Assembly: GCA_024291935.2 (NCBI GenBank)
Contig: CM044306.1
Coordinates: forward strand, 21,275,001 to 21,339,000
Length of the DNA stretch: 64,000 bases
Source of the DNA: Okapia johnstoni
Lineage: Eukaryota; Chordata; Mammalia; Artiodactyla; Giraffidae
Reading direction: 5' to 3'
In this document: piece by piece, positions 27,060 through 39,000 of the stretch
Numbering within the stretch: position 1 is the first letter of the stretch
Layout of the letters: each line of letters starts with the position of its first letter
The notes under the pieces: generated by a model
The model's database searches: none
Told to the model about the DNA's origin: nothing
Seen by the model: the letters and a program-made list of their open reading frames with translations, nothing else
Program-made: the position numbers and the translations under genes

Positions 27060-30000
27060 ATGAAGGTGGTGAACCTGAAGCAAGCCATTTTGCAAGCTTG
27101 GAAGGAGCGATGGAGTGACTACCAGTGGGCAGTCAACATGAAGAAATTCTTTCCCAAAGGAGCCACCTGGGACATTCTCAACCTAGCAGGTCTTAAGTGA
27201 AGTACAAAGGAAGGATGGGAGGGCTAAACCCAGAAATGTTGTAACACTGAGTCTTCCTTTGTTATTCTCCTTGCAGAAGCACTACTGGAGCAGGCCATGA
27301 TTGGACCTTCCCCCAATCCTCTCATCCTGTCTTACCTGAAGTATGCCATTAGTTCCCAGGTAAACTCTTCTACCTATTCCAGACAGGGTTTGAAGGTGAA
27401 AGGCTTGGAATACAGTTGTCAGCTCAAATTTTCTAGGTGAATTTGTTTGAACACATCATTTCTCTGAGCCTCAGTTTTCTTGTGAAAATAATAATACTCC
27501 GTTGGTTATGATGAATATTATATTAATTTACTCTATCAATAAATATTCACATATGCCCTGGGGATTCAGCTTCGAACAAGGTCTAATCCCAGCGCACAGG
27601 AATTTAGTGAGTAATATAGGCATGTGAATAAGCAGTCAATCACAGGATGGGATTATGATATAGGACAGAGTACTGTGGGAGTACATGGGAGGGATACCTA
27701 ATCCCAGCTTGAGCAACCAGGGAGGAAGTGATGTTTAAACCAAGACTTGAGTGGGAATTAGCCAAGGAGATTGATGAGAGTGTACAAAGCAGAGAGAAAA
27801 GAATATGCAACGGTTGGGAGACAAACATCACATGATATTTAGGAATTGAAAATAACGTGATATGACTAGAGTAGGGTAGGGCTTCCCTGGTGGCTCAGTG
27901 GTAAATAATCTGCCTGCCAAAGCAAGAGACACGGGTTCGATCCCTGGGTCAGGAAGATCCTCTGGAGAAGGAAATGGCAACCCACTCCCAACATTGTTGC
28001 CTGGGAAATCCCATGGACAGAGGAGCCTGGTGGGCTACAGTCTGTGGGGTCCCAAAAGAGTTGGAACACCACTTAACAACTAAACAACAATAACAATGGC
28101 TTGAGTAGCAGTTTTGGCCTTAGGACATTTTATACTCTTAAAAATTGAGACTCCTGCAGAGCTTTTGTTTATATGTATTATATCTATTCATACTTACCAC
28201 TTTAGAAATTAAAACAGAAAATTAAAAAAATACTTATGTATTTAAAAGTAACAAAAAGTAAACCCATTGTGTATTAATATACATAACGTTTTAATGAAAA
28301 AGTAACCATATTTTCCAAAACAAAAATGAGTGAGAAAAGTGGCATTGTTTTACATGTTTGCAAATCTCTTTAATTCTGGTTTAATAGATTACAGCTGAAT
28401 TCTCATAGCTGCTTCTGCATTTAGTTGTTGCAATAGGCTGTTTCATCTGAAGAAAATCTGGCCTTGCACATCAGATATTTAGCTTGAAAAAGGAAGAATA
28501 TTTTAATAAGCCTTTCAGATAAATGTGGATATTCTGAAGGATTTATTAAAATATTCTTCCCTTTTAATTAACCTTGAGTTTTAGTAACTGTGTATACCTA
28601 TGTCACTAACATCCAAAAGATAGACCATTTCCATTCTCCCAGAAAATTTCCTTGTGCCCTTTCTAGTCCATCTTCCTGTAACCAGTAAATGTTTTCTATT
28701 CAGTTTAGTTCGGTCACTCAGTCGTGTCGGACTCTTTGTGACCCCATGGACTGCTGCACGCCAGGCCTCCCTGTCCATCACCAACTCCCTGAGTTTACTC
28801 AAACTCATGTCCGTTGAGTTGGTGATGCCATCCAACCATCTCATCCTCTGTCGTCCCCTTCTTCTCCCACCTTCAATCTTTCCCAGCATCAGGGTCTTTT
28901 CAAATGAGTCAACTCTTCGCATCAGGTGGCCAAAGTATTGGAGTTTCAGCTTCAGCATCTTTTTCTATACCATAGATTAATATTGCCTGTATTTGGATTT
29001 CATAGAAATGAACTCATATTTAGGATTAACTTTTAATGTTCTGTCTTCTTTTAACATAAATGTTGTTGAGCTTTATGTTGTTGTATATGTCAGTAGTTCA
29101 TCCTTTTTTAAATTTGCTGAGTAGTATTCCTCAGTTGGCACGTAGTTCTTATGCTTCCTTTTTCGTCTTGGCATCAAGTCTCATTTTCATGTTAGCACAT
29201 ATTCTTCTCCTTTTTTTTTTTTTTTTTGGCTGCGCTAGGTCTTTGTTGTGGCGCACTGACTTTCTCTAGTTTTGGCTCTCAGGCTTCTCTGATTGCAGAG
29301 CACAGGCTCTCGAGCACCGTAACTCAGTAGTTGCAGGCTCTCTAGTTGTGGTTCGCAGGCTTCGTTGCCCCCTTGGCATGTAGGATCTTAGTTCCCCAGC
29401 CAGGGATCAAACCTGTGTCTCTTGCATTGGAAGGTAGACTCTTGATCACTGGGCCACCAGGGAAGTCCCTACCTTGTTCTTTTTAACTGCTGCCTACTGT
29501 TCCATATATACTTAATTTAGGTTGTTTTAAATTTTTTACCATTATAATCAGTGTTTCATTGAATGTCTTATACTTAACCTGTCTGCATATCTGGCACTGT
29601 TTCCCTAGAATAGATACACAGAAATGGAGTTGCTGGTTTGAAGAGTGCACATGTATTAAATTATAATAGATCCTGCACATTGCCCTCAAAAGATGATTCT
29701 ATCAGTTTACACCTGCTCCCTAGTGCTTGAGAGTATTTCTCCACACCTTTTCCAGTGTTGAATCTTTTAATATTTCTTTTTTCCCAGAGAGACAAAAAAT
29801 TTCAACATATTATAATCGTGGAGTGTATTTTTTCATATGCTTATTGTCTCTCTGTGTATATTCTGTGAATTACTTATGAATTTCGTTTGCCCATTTTTCT
29901 ACCATTAGTTTGTTTTTTTTATTTTTTAAGTAACAATTTTATGTGTGTGTGTACATATGTTGTAAGTCGCTTTAGTCGTATTTGACTCTTTACAACCCCA

Positions 30001-33000
30001 TGGACTGTAGCCCACCAGGCTCCTCGGTCCACGGGATTTCATGGGCAAGAATACCAGAATGGGTTGCCATTTCCTTCTCCAGGGAACCTTCCTGACCCAG
30101 GGTTTGAACCTGCATCTCCTGCTTGGCTGGCAAATTCTTTACCACTGAGAAACCTGGGAAACCCATAAATCACATACCATACATTTTATGCATTTAAAGT
30201 GTACAGTTCATTGGTTTTTAGTATATTTAGAATTGTGCAACCATTACCACAATCAACTCAGACCATTTTCATCACCCCAGGAAGAATTCTTACGTACTGA
30301 TCTTTGTGTCTTTTAATATGTTGTATCTTGTGATTGTGATCTGTTATTTATGTTTTAAATTTTATATCAGTTTTTAAACTTATTTTCTTTATTTAGCATG
30401 TAAATTTTTATTTATATTTTTTGCGGGGAGTGCAGTGCCATGTGGCTTGCAGGATCTTAGTTCCCCAAACAGGAGTTGAACCCAGGCCTTTGGCAGTGAA
30501 AGTGCAGAGTTCTAACCACTGGACCACCAGGGAGTTCCTTAGAATTTTAAAAATGTGTTTGTTTTCAGATTTAATTGCCTTTTTGCCTCTATATGACTTT
30601 TGTCTTTCATAAGGGCTTCCCTACTCCAAGGATCAAAATATAATCTTTAATTTCTGCCAACACTTCACTTTGTTTAACCCATTTAAAATTTATTCTGGTA
30701 TGAGGAAGAGATCCACATTTATTTATTTTTCTGAATAGATAAACAATTAGCTTAACTGCCTTAATTGAATAAGCCATTCTTTTTTATATCTTAAATTCTC
30801 TGATAGATGAGAGTCTATCTCTTGACATTCTAGTATATTTCATTAACATATTTGTCTTTTCTTGGACCGTTGCTTTACTATTTTAATTACTATACCTTTG
30901 AAGCATTTTTGATGCTTGTTAAGCAAGTGTTCCCTTAGTTGTTTTATTTTTCAAAAATTTCTTGGCTGTTTTCAGGCATTTTTCTTTTCCAGTCAGATTT
31001 TAGAATTAACTTAAATTCTTAAAAAAGCCTATTGCATTTTGATTGGAGTTTCCTCAACTTTGTGGATTTGGGGAATTTGTAGGTTAATTTTGGAGAGATC
31101 ACTCCGGTTGTAGTTTGAAGAATGAGTTGGAGGGAGGTAAGACAGAAGGCAGCGAGACAGTTTAGTGCGGCTTTTTTTTTTTTTTCCTGTAAAGGACCAG
31201 ATAGTAAATACTTTCAGCTTAGCTGGCCGTATGGTCTCTGTTACCACTGTTCTATCATTATTGCTCAGAAACACATACTGGTGACATATAAATAAATGGA
31301 TGAGGCTGTGCCCTGACATAACTTTATTTACCAAAAACAGGTGATGAACCAGATTTACCTTGCAAGCTGTCATTTTCCAGCCCCTGATTTCTGCTGTTGA
31401 AGTGATTTAGGTAAAAGATGATACTGGCTTAAACTTGACAAGTGGCAGCAGAAAAAAAAAAAGATGAATTCAGGAACAATTTAGGAAGTGGTACTGAGAG
31501 GGTTTGGTGATTAATTGGATGAAGGGTGTGCAGGAGAGGAAGAAGTCAAGGCTAGTGTCTCCGTTTCTGATTCAGATATCGAAGACAGTGGGAGAAGAGC
31601 AGGACCGTTGTCAGGGTTTGGTTGCAGGTAAGGGTGGAGATGCCTTATTTGATTCTGGCCTCATTTCATGGAAGGTGCCTGTGTGGGTTGTCCAAGAGTA
31701 GACACTCAGTACGCAGTTGAACATCAATGTTGGAGACACAGAAGGAGAGGTCGATGCTGGAGCAGCAGTTTAGGAGTTGTTAGCCGCAAGTGATAATTGA
31801 AGCTATGGGCATGGATGAGATTTACCCAGAGAGAGCATGCAGAGGGAGCAAAGAAGTGACCCAAGCCATATTTCTAAGGAACCAGTCACATTTCAGGAAC
31901 ATACATAGGAAAATAATTCCTCATAGGAATCTGCAAATAAGGGACCAGTGAGGAAAGAAGGAAAGCAAGAAGGTGTGATATTAAGAAAAGCCCAGGGGGA
32001 CTTCCCTGGTGGTCCGGTGGTTAAGACTCTGAGCTTCCATTCCAGGGGGCGCAGGTTCCATCCCTAGTTGGGGAATTGAGATCCCACGTGCTGTGCAGTG
32101 TGGCCAAGAAAATATAAAACAAAGAAAGAAAAAAAGAAAACCCCAGGGAGGGGAAGACTGAAGGATGAGGAGGTATTTCCTAGTGTGAGATGCTGCTGAG
32201 AGGTCAGTGAGATCAGAACTGAGAAGTATCTATGGGGTTTGACAACAAGTTTGTTGATGAGCTTAATGAGAGATTCACACAGTGGTGGTAAGGACAGAAG
32301 TGATTGGAGTGGGTCACATTGAGAACGGAAGCTAGGGAGGTAGAAGGTGGAGAACCCTTATGATTGAAGAGAGCATGGTGGTTAATTGGAAGTATAGGGT
32401 CTGCAGGAGGTTCTTGTAAAAATAAAAGAATCTTGAGATATGTAAACTGATGGGAAAGGCAAGAGATGGTGAAAGCTGAAGTACCAGTGAGCGAGAAATA
32501 AATATATTTGAAAGACCTCCCTGACTTACAAAGTGCAGTGCAAAATTAGTAATTTATTCTCCCCTCAGAGTCAAGAGGCTCTTTGGTCCAGTGCTATCTA
32601 TGCATGTAGAGGGCACTTAGGAGCAGTTGAGGGCATTGAATATGAAGAAGAGAGAGGGGATTAGAGAGCAGCTGCAGGGTCCCTCTGGGCTGGCCAGGTG
32701 TGCTCTGGGCCTTGTAGACGGGCTCCAGCCTTGGGGGCTGGTGGTAGGTTAGAGCTTCTGTGTTGGTAGATATATTAGGACTGGGATAGGTTATAAGTCC
32801 TGCTGTGAAAAACAGTTCACCATGTGGAAAGTATTTTTAGGTCTCTGAAGTAGCAAGGCTTTCTTGATACTGTTAGCAGAAATTTACCGAACAGAATTCT
32901 CAATTTGGAGACCATAAATTCACAGTAACTGATGGCATCCCTTAAACATACAGATTTGGGGGTTTCCTCTTATAGTTTGGGGTCGGTTTCCAGTGGGAAT

Positions 33001-36000
33001 GTCCAGCTCCCCCTTCAGGTCGGTATCCAGCAAGGTTCAGTTCACTGCCAAGCTCTTGCTATGGGGACATCAGTTATAAATAAACAAACACTCGCCTGGA
33101 ACGTTACAGTCATCCTGCCCAGGCAGGCTCCCAACTTTCTGGCCACTGTCAGACACCAGCTATGGCTTCACAGCATGACCTGCTGAGAGTGGCACTAAAC
33201 ACTAATTTGTGTATTTAAGTCCTCTGTGTGTTTTGCTTCTCTTTATCCAAGAATACTGGTTAAAAAATGTCTGAACGGAGAGCAGCCTATTCACGTGATG
33301 GAGAAATTATACATGGAAGGCATTGCCAAGCATGTAAAATTCACCATACTGAGTCACTGAGGGTGATTTAGCTTTCTTTTAAATCTTTGGAAATTTCTTT
33401 TCCCCTATGAGAAAGGTGATTAGCCTGATGGTTTCTAGCGTTGTATTCTGCTTTTTATTTTGATACATTTTGCCATTGATTTTGAGTGTAGAGTTGGAGC
33501 TATTTTCTGTAGTCTTATTCATATTTGATCAGCATGCTATAATTATTTTTTTTAAAAAAATACGACAACTTAAAAGCTCTCAGTAAAGTTTGGTTTCATT
33601 CAGGACAGATTATTTCTTTTGAACTACATCTGCAATCTTATAATGGTGATAAGTAGGTTTTTGCTAATAGAAAATTGTATTAAGGTAAAAGTTTTTTTAG
33701 AATGCTAGTTACTAGAATCCGTCAATCGAAAGCAATAAAAACTTCCTGAGGACCTACTATGTGATACTCCTTGGGCTAAGTTCTGGGGAAACATATAAAT
33801 TTAACACTGTTTCTGTTCTCAAGGAGCTCATTGTTCAGGTGGCATTTTGCAAAATATGCCTTGCAGTTATGTTAAATGAGATTCCTTCGTCAAATAAGTT
33901 GGAAAAGTATTGCTTGCCTCACCCCCAGTGATCTTAGAGATTTTCATTGTGTACAAGTTACATTAATGGGTAAGAGGAGTCCTACAGTAAAGAAAGCTCT
34001 TTACTGAAAGAACCCTTTACTTCAAAGATAGCTCTTTGTATATGTTTATTTCAGAGTTTCTCAAATTCATATCACACAGAAGCTCTGTGGATGTGTGTGC
34101 ATGTATAAAATTTCTTAACATCTTGAGGACCCTTTGGAGCAATGTCTCCCAATAGAACTTTATACAGTGATAAAAATATTCTACCAAGTGCATCCAAATA
34201 AGTAAATAAAAATACTAAAAAAATGTTTTATATATGCACTGTCCAGTACAGTAGCCACTAGCTCCATGTGGCTGATGAGCACCTGAAATGAGGCTAGTAT
34301 GACTCAGGAACTGAATTTGTAAGGTTATTTAACTAATTTAAACTTAAACAGCCATGTGTGTCTGGCTGGTGGCTTCCCTATTGGACAGTGCAGTTTTGGA
34401 AGCTACTTTGGGAAATACTGCTCTGAGGGTGTGTTTTTACTTATTAATTCTGTAGACTTTGTAGAATGAAGACACGTAGATTGTCTTCAAGGAGCTTCTA
34501 GTTTGGTGGGGCAGCAGGTGTCTGCGGTGTCTTGACGGGTCTAAGGGGATTGCTTAGAGCACTGAAGGGAGGATTTCAGCTTTGGGTGGTGTCCCAAAGG
34601 CATCCTAGAGAATGAGTGTGTATAATGAAATTCACTACCAATTTCAAAGTGTAAATGCTACCTGTTCATTGCGGAAACAGTTTGTATGTCTCCAGTTTTT
34701 GTCCAAATAAAATCACTCTTGGTAGGAGTTGTAGCAGTATAATGACCTCACGTGTTTCCATTCTTCTGCCCACCAGCAATCAAACCTTGTACTGTGTGGT
34801 GAACAGTGAGTGGCAGGCAGGCATGAAACATGGCCCCCTTGAATCCCCCAAATGATCTTCTCAGTGCATTTATGTTGGTGCTGTCAGTCATAGTGAGTTT
34901 GACAGATGCAGGGATGGGCACAATGCCTGGTGTTACTGCCTGTCTTTGGGGCTTGTGGAAGGCCTCTTGAAGGGGTTGAGATTTTCAGATAGCTGCAGCA
35001 ACTTTAAGTGTCAATGTTTGTTCCTCTCGATTGCACACACCAGTTGTCTGAACTTTATCTTTCTTCTTTCCCTCCAGATGGTGTCCTACTCCTCCGTTCT
35101 CACAGCTATCAGCAAGGTACGACCACAACCATTCACAGCCTGGGTGGGTGGCAGGGGACAGAGATATGGTGGTGACATACGGGGCCCCACCTCCTTGACT
35201 GCTCTGATCATGTGACCTCTGGGGCTGGACCATGAGCACAGCATACCTCTGGCTGGCGTGGCCACCTTCCATTAGAGAGTGGGGGATCATGCAAGTAGGG
35301 GCTGGCAATTAGGAGCCAATTTCCAACACTGAAAGGATTTCGAGTCTGAATCTTGGGGTTGGAGGAAAGATGAGCAGGGCTCCTGAAGGTGCCAGCTGCC
35401 TCATGTGGGAGACAGGGAGGTGGGGTGACCGGGACACTCCATCGCATTGCTTCTGTTCTCTCCACAGTTCGATGACTTTTCCCGGGACCTGTGTGTCCAG
35501 GCTTTGCTGGATATCATGGACATGTTTTGTGACCGACTGAGGTAATGGCAGGAGCAAGGGGCTTGCAACCTTCCAGCATTATCTGAGTGTAAAGGAGAAG
35601 CTCCTGGCACGCAGGCTCAAACCATCTCTATGGGTTCCCACACTTCTTCCCCTCTCGCTCTTCTGCACCCACCCATCCCCATCTTTTTCTACTTATTCTC
35701 TTAGGGCTAAAATGCCTCTGCTCTATTTCGAGTAGCTCATTTGAAATCTTATCCAGTGGAAGCCGACAGGGCAGTCTTCCCCAGGACTTTGCTCGCTTCC
35801 CAAGTCTCTTGCCCAGTAAGGGAGGGCCAGGCACTCTGGGGAACATGGGTGTGGGTCGGATTTCAGCCTTTGGAGCGGAGACAGATTTTGCATCCTTTCC
35901 TGGTAGCTGTCATGGCAAAGCAGAGGAGTGCATCGGGCTGTGCCGGGCCCTGCTCAGCGCCCTCCACTGGCTGCTGCGCTGTACTGCAGCCTCTGCAGAG

Positions 36001-39000
36001 CGGCTCCGGGAGGGGCTGGAGGCCGGCACCCCAGCGGCCGGAGAGAAGCAGCTTGCTATGTGCCTGCAACGCCTGGAGAAGACTCTCAGCAGCACCAAGA
36101 ACCGGGCCCTGCTCCACATCGCCAAACTGGAGGAGGCCTGTATGTCCCCTGGTTCCTTGAGCCCCACCCACCACTGCTCCCATAGCTGGGTCTTTAATTG
36201 AGAGGGGAGAGGCAGGATGCCATCCCACTTTTTTCCAGGAGGATCTGAAATCATCCCACTTCCTTTTTTTTCTCCCCATAAGCATTGCATACATCCCAGG
36301 GACTTGGGCAGGGTGGCACCCGAGCCAATCAACCAACAGGTATTTACTGAGCATTATTGTATGCCCAGCACTGTGCCAGGTGCTGGGGGTGGGGGGTGGG
36401 GGGCTACCAAAAGAGCATGTGGCAGGGTCCCTGCCCTCAACAAGCGTACCTGCTAGCGTGGAGCAAGGCTAGTATCTAGTATACATGGAAAAAATGAGCA
36501 GACAAGACAAGCACACCATCCATCCTTGTGTTTGTCTTCATGTTACTCATCCTCTGAAAGCAAATGATGTTTGTGTTTGAATGTTGCCTAAAACATCCCT
36601 TTAAATGCGGTACCAGTCTGCTGTCGGGCCTGTTGTGCCATTTGCCTCTCAACTCAAGTGCCGATATTAAATCCTGGAACGCTCCAGAGCCCGGGGATCC
36701 GACAGATCACCTGGTGGGAGGGAAGATGGGTATTGCTGGACATGGAGCCCAGAGACCACAGTCTTGCTGATGAGGCTTGGGATCACGGAAGGAACTCTTG
36801 TTCTTTGTAATGAGAGTGCTGGAATGGGTTACACCCAGATAGAACTTTAGGACCTGGTTGAAGAACTGGTTCTAGGATTTGTATATTTATCACTTCTGAA
36901 AATATGGTTTATTGCCTGTGAGAAGTCCAGAAAGATGATCACTATGAAAAAATGGGCTCTGTGAACGGTTTCTTATCTATCTTGAGCACTTGATGAATGT
37001 TTATTGGCTGAAAAAGGAATGAATTTTTTACTTAATTTTACTGGCTCTCAGGTCTTATCTTTTTCTTCTCCCCCCTCCCATGCTACATGGAGGTTAATGG
37101 GCTAGTTGGTGCCATTATTCATCATTTGACCCTCTGGAAGTGTTAACTAGGATAAATGACTTACAATTAAGTGCTAAACTATACAGTGTAGACCATGAGT
37201 TCAGGCATTTAGGAGTAGGAGATCAGTGGGTTGGATCAGTTGGGTAAGTTGTTAAAGAAGCTGGGGCTTGAACAGTGACTTAAAGGACTGTGAGAGTGTG
37301 AGAGGCAGAGGTGAGTGGGGGGGCTTTTCGCAGGGTCCCAGCGAAAGCAAAGGCCCAGATAGGGAGCGGCTGAACACAGAGGTTGTTTAGGAATCCAACT
37401 TGACTGGGGTGGAGAGCAGTAGCCACTTGTAAGGCTGGCCCACTCTTGAAATGACTCGGAGCCACCTTCTTGTTCCAGCCACTGGACTGCAAGCCCACTG
37501 GGCCTCTCTGTTACTGCCTGTGTTCTGTTGTGCCTAGTCTCTGAAGTCAGCTGTTGGAGACCCCTAGAAGTCGGGCCTCTGGGAATAGTTTCTAGTGGTT
37601 TCATCATTAGTGCTCACCCCCCCTTCTAGAAACAGTGCATGCTGCCCTCAGGTCCCCAGCCTCCATGCCATCCTTAGGGGAAGCCTCCCCATGTGGTTCT
37701 GCAAGCCCTGGGGTTTGGGGCCAGTCTCTCCTTCTCCTTAGGTTCCCATCCTCCTCCGCATTTCCTTCTCTCTGCCAGCCTCCTGGACGGCCATCGAGCA
37801 TTGTCTCTTGAAGCTTGGAGAGATCCTGGCCAATCTCAGCAACCCCCAGCTCCGGAGCCAGGCTGAGCAGTGTGGCACACTCATTAGGAGGTACCGGTGC
37901 TCGGGGTGACCATGGGGAAGGGAGGGAGGGAAGGCTGTGGGGGTGGGGGAGTAGACGTGGCCCCGGGCCCCCACCCCTCTGCTCTCACCGCCTCGCCAAC
38001 TCGACCTCGTTCCCTGCACCCTGTCCCCTGTCTGTCCCCTCAGCATCCCCACCATGCTGTCCGTGCACTCTGAGCAGCTGCACAAGACTGGCTTCCCCAC
38101 AGTCCACGCGGTGGTCCTGCTCGAGGGCACCATGAACCTGACTGGCGAGACGCAGCCCCTGGTGGAGCAGCTGATGATGGTGAAACGCATGCAGGTGGGA
38201 GGCCGGGGGGGTTCTCTGTCCCCACAGCAGGCCGGCCATGCAGGGCAAGAGGGAGGATTCTTCTGGTCTTTCCTGGGAGATACAGGGTTTCTCCTGCTTT
38301 GTGGTGGATCATGGATCCCAGTCCTGGTGGTTCTGTCAGGTAGAATGGGTCTGCCATCTCACCTGTCGTCCATGGTTCTTGCTTAGGAGTCAGGGAGGTG
38401 TCTATGCTTCCTGGCTCTGACCTGCCGGATCCCCAAGGGTCAGGAGACTAGAGTGGGATGGGCACCCTCTTCTTCCTCACCCTTGGGTCTTCCCACAGCA
38501 TATCCCCACCCCGCTCTTCGTTCTGGAGATCTGGAAAGCCTGCTTCGTGGGGCTCATCGAGTCTCCTGAGGGCACAGGGGAGCTCAAGTGGACAGCTTTC
38601 ACCTTCCTCAAGGTACCTGGGCTATGGTAACCACAGAGAGCCACTGATGGGACGGTTCTCAGGAGGGGCGGCAACCCCCTGGACTGTCGCCCCAGGTTCT
38701 CCCCTCCAGCTTCATGCCGAGCTTGCCAAGTCCCCCGTTATCCAAAAGCCCCAAGGCTCTACTGCCTGCTTGGCAGGTCTCTTTCGTGTCTTGGCACACA
38801 GGTGCCTTCAGAGCAGTCCTCAGCCAGGTTGGTGTGGGGCAGCTCTGGGAGCCCACTCTCACAAAGGGCACTTCCTCATTGAGCCGTGGAAGCGAGGCTC
38901 CCAGGTTCTGAGGCTGAGTGCCGACATGTCTGATCTGGCTCTTAGAATGCTGTCACTCCCAGGACAGGAGCGGCCCTGTCTCCACCCAGAGCAGGGGGAC

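Larger units (their letters stand above)
27360..35077 (+). other. MED24: MED24 intron 3 (7.7 kb, repeat-filled)
   Basis: By far the largest MED24 intron, AT-rich against the GC-rich flanks. It contains Bov-tA (27879-28095, 29942-30163), BovB (28700-28960), CHR (29208-29470, 30412-30540, 31998-32128), several antisense L1M pieces (28985-29205, 29480-29760, 30166-30300) and DNA-transposon remnants (31185-31375, 34239-34388). The parts 31450-31980 and 32130-34060 look like old, unclassifiable interspersed sequence with no exon that I can support. Confidence 0.7.

Noticed and set aside
27879..28095. tRNA gene (A and B box-like sequences), and similar heads in many other places
   Set aside because: These are tRNA-derived heads of SINEs; the cloverleaf is degenerate and each is joined to a SINE body and A-rich tail.
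36764..36995. Other TGATGA boxes in a MED24 intron as snoRNA starts
   Set aside because: No D box at a suitable distance and no terminal stem, unlike the candidate at 42198-42288.
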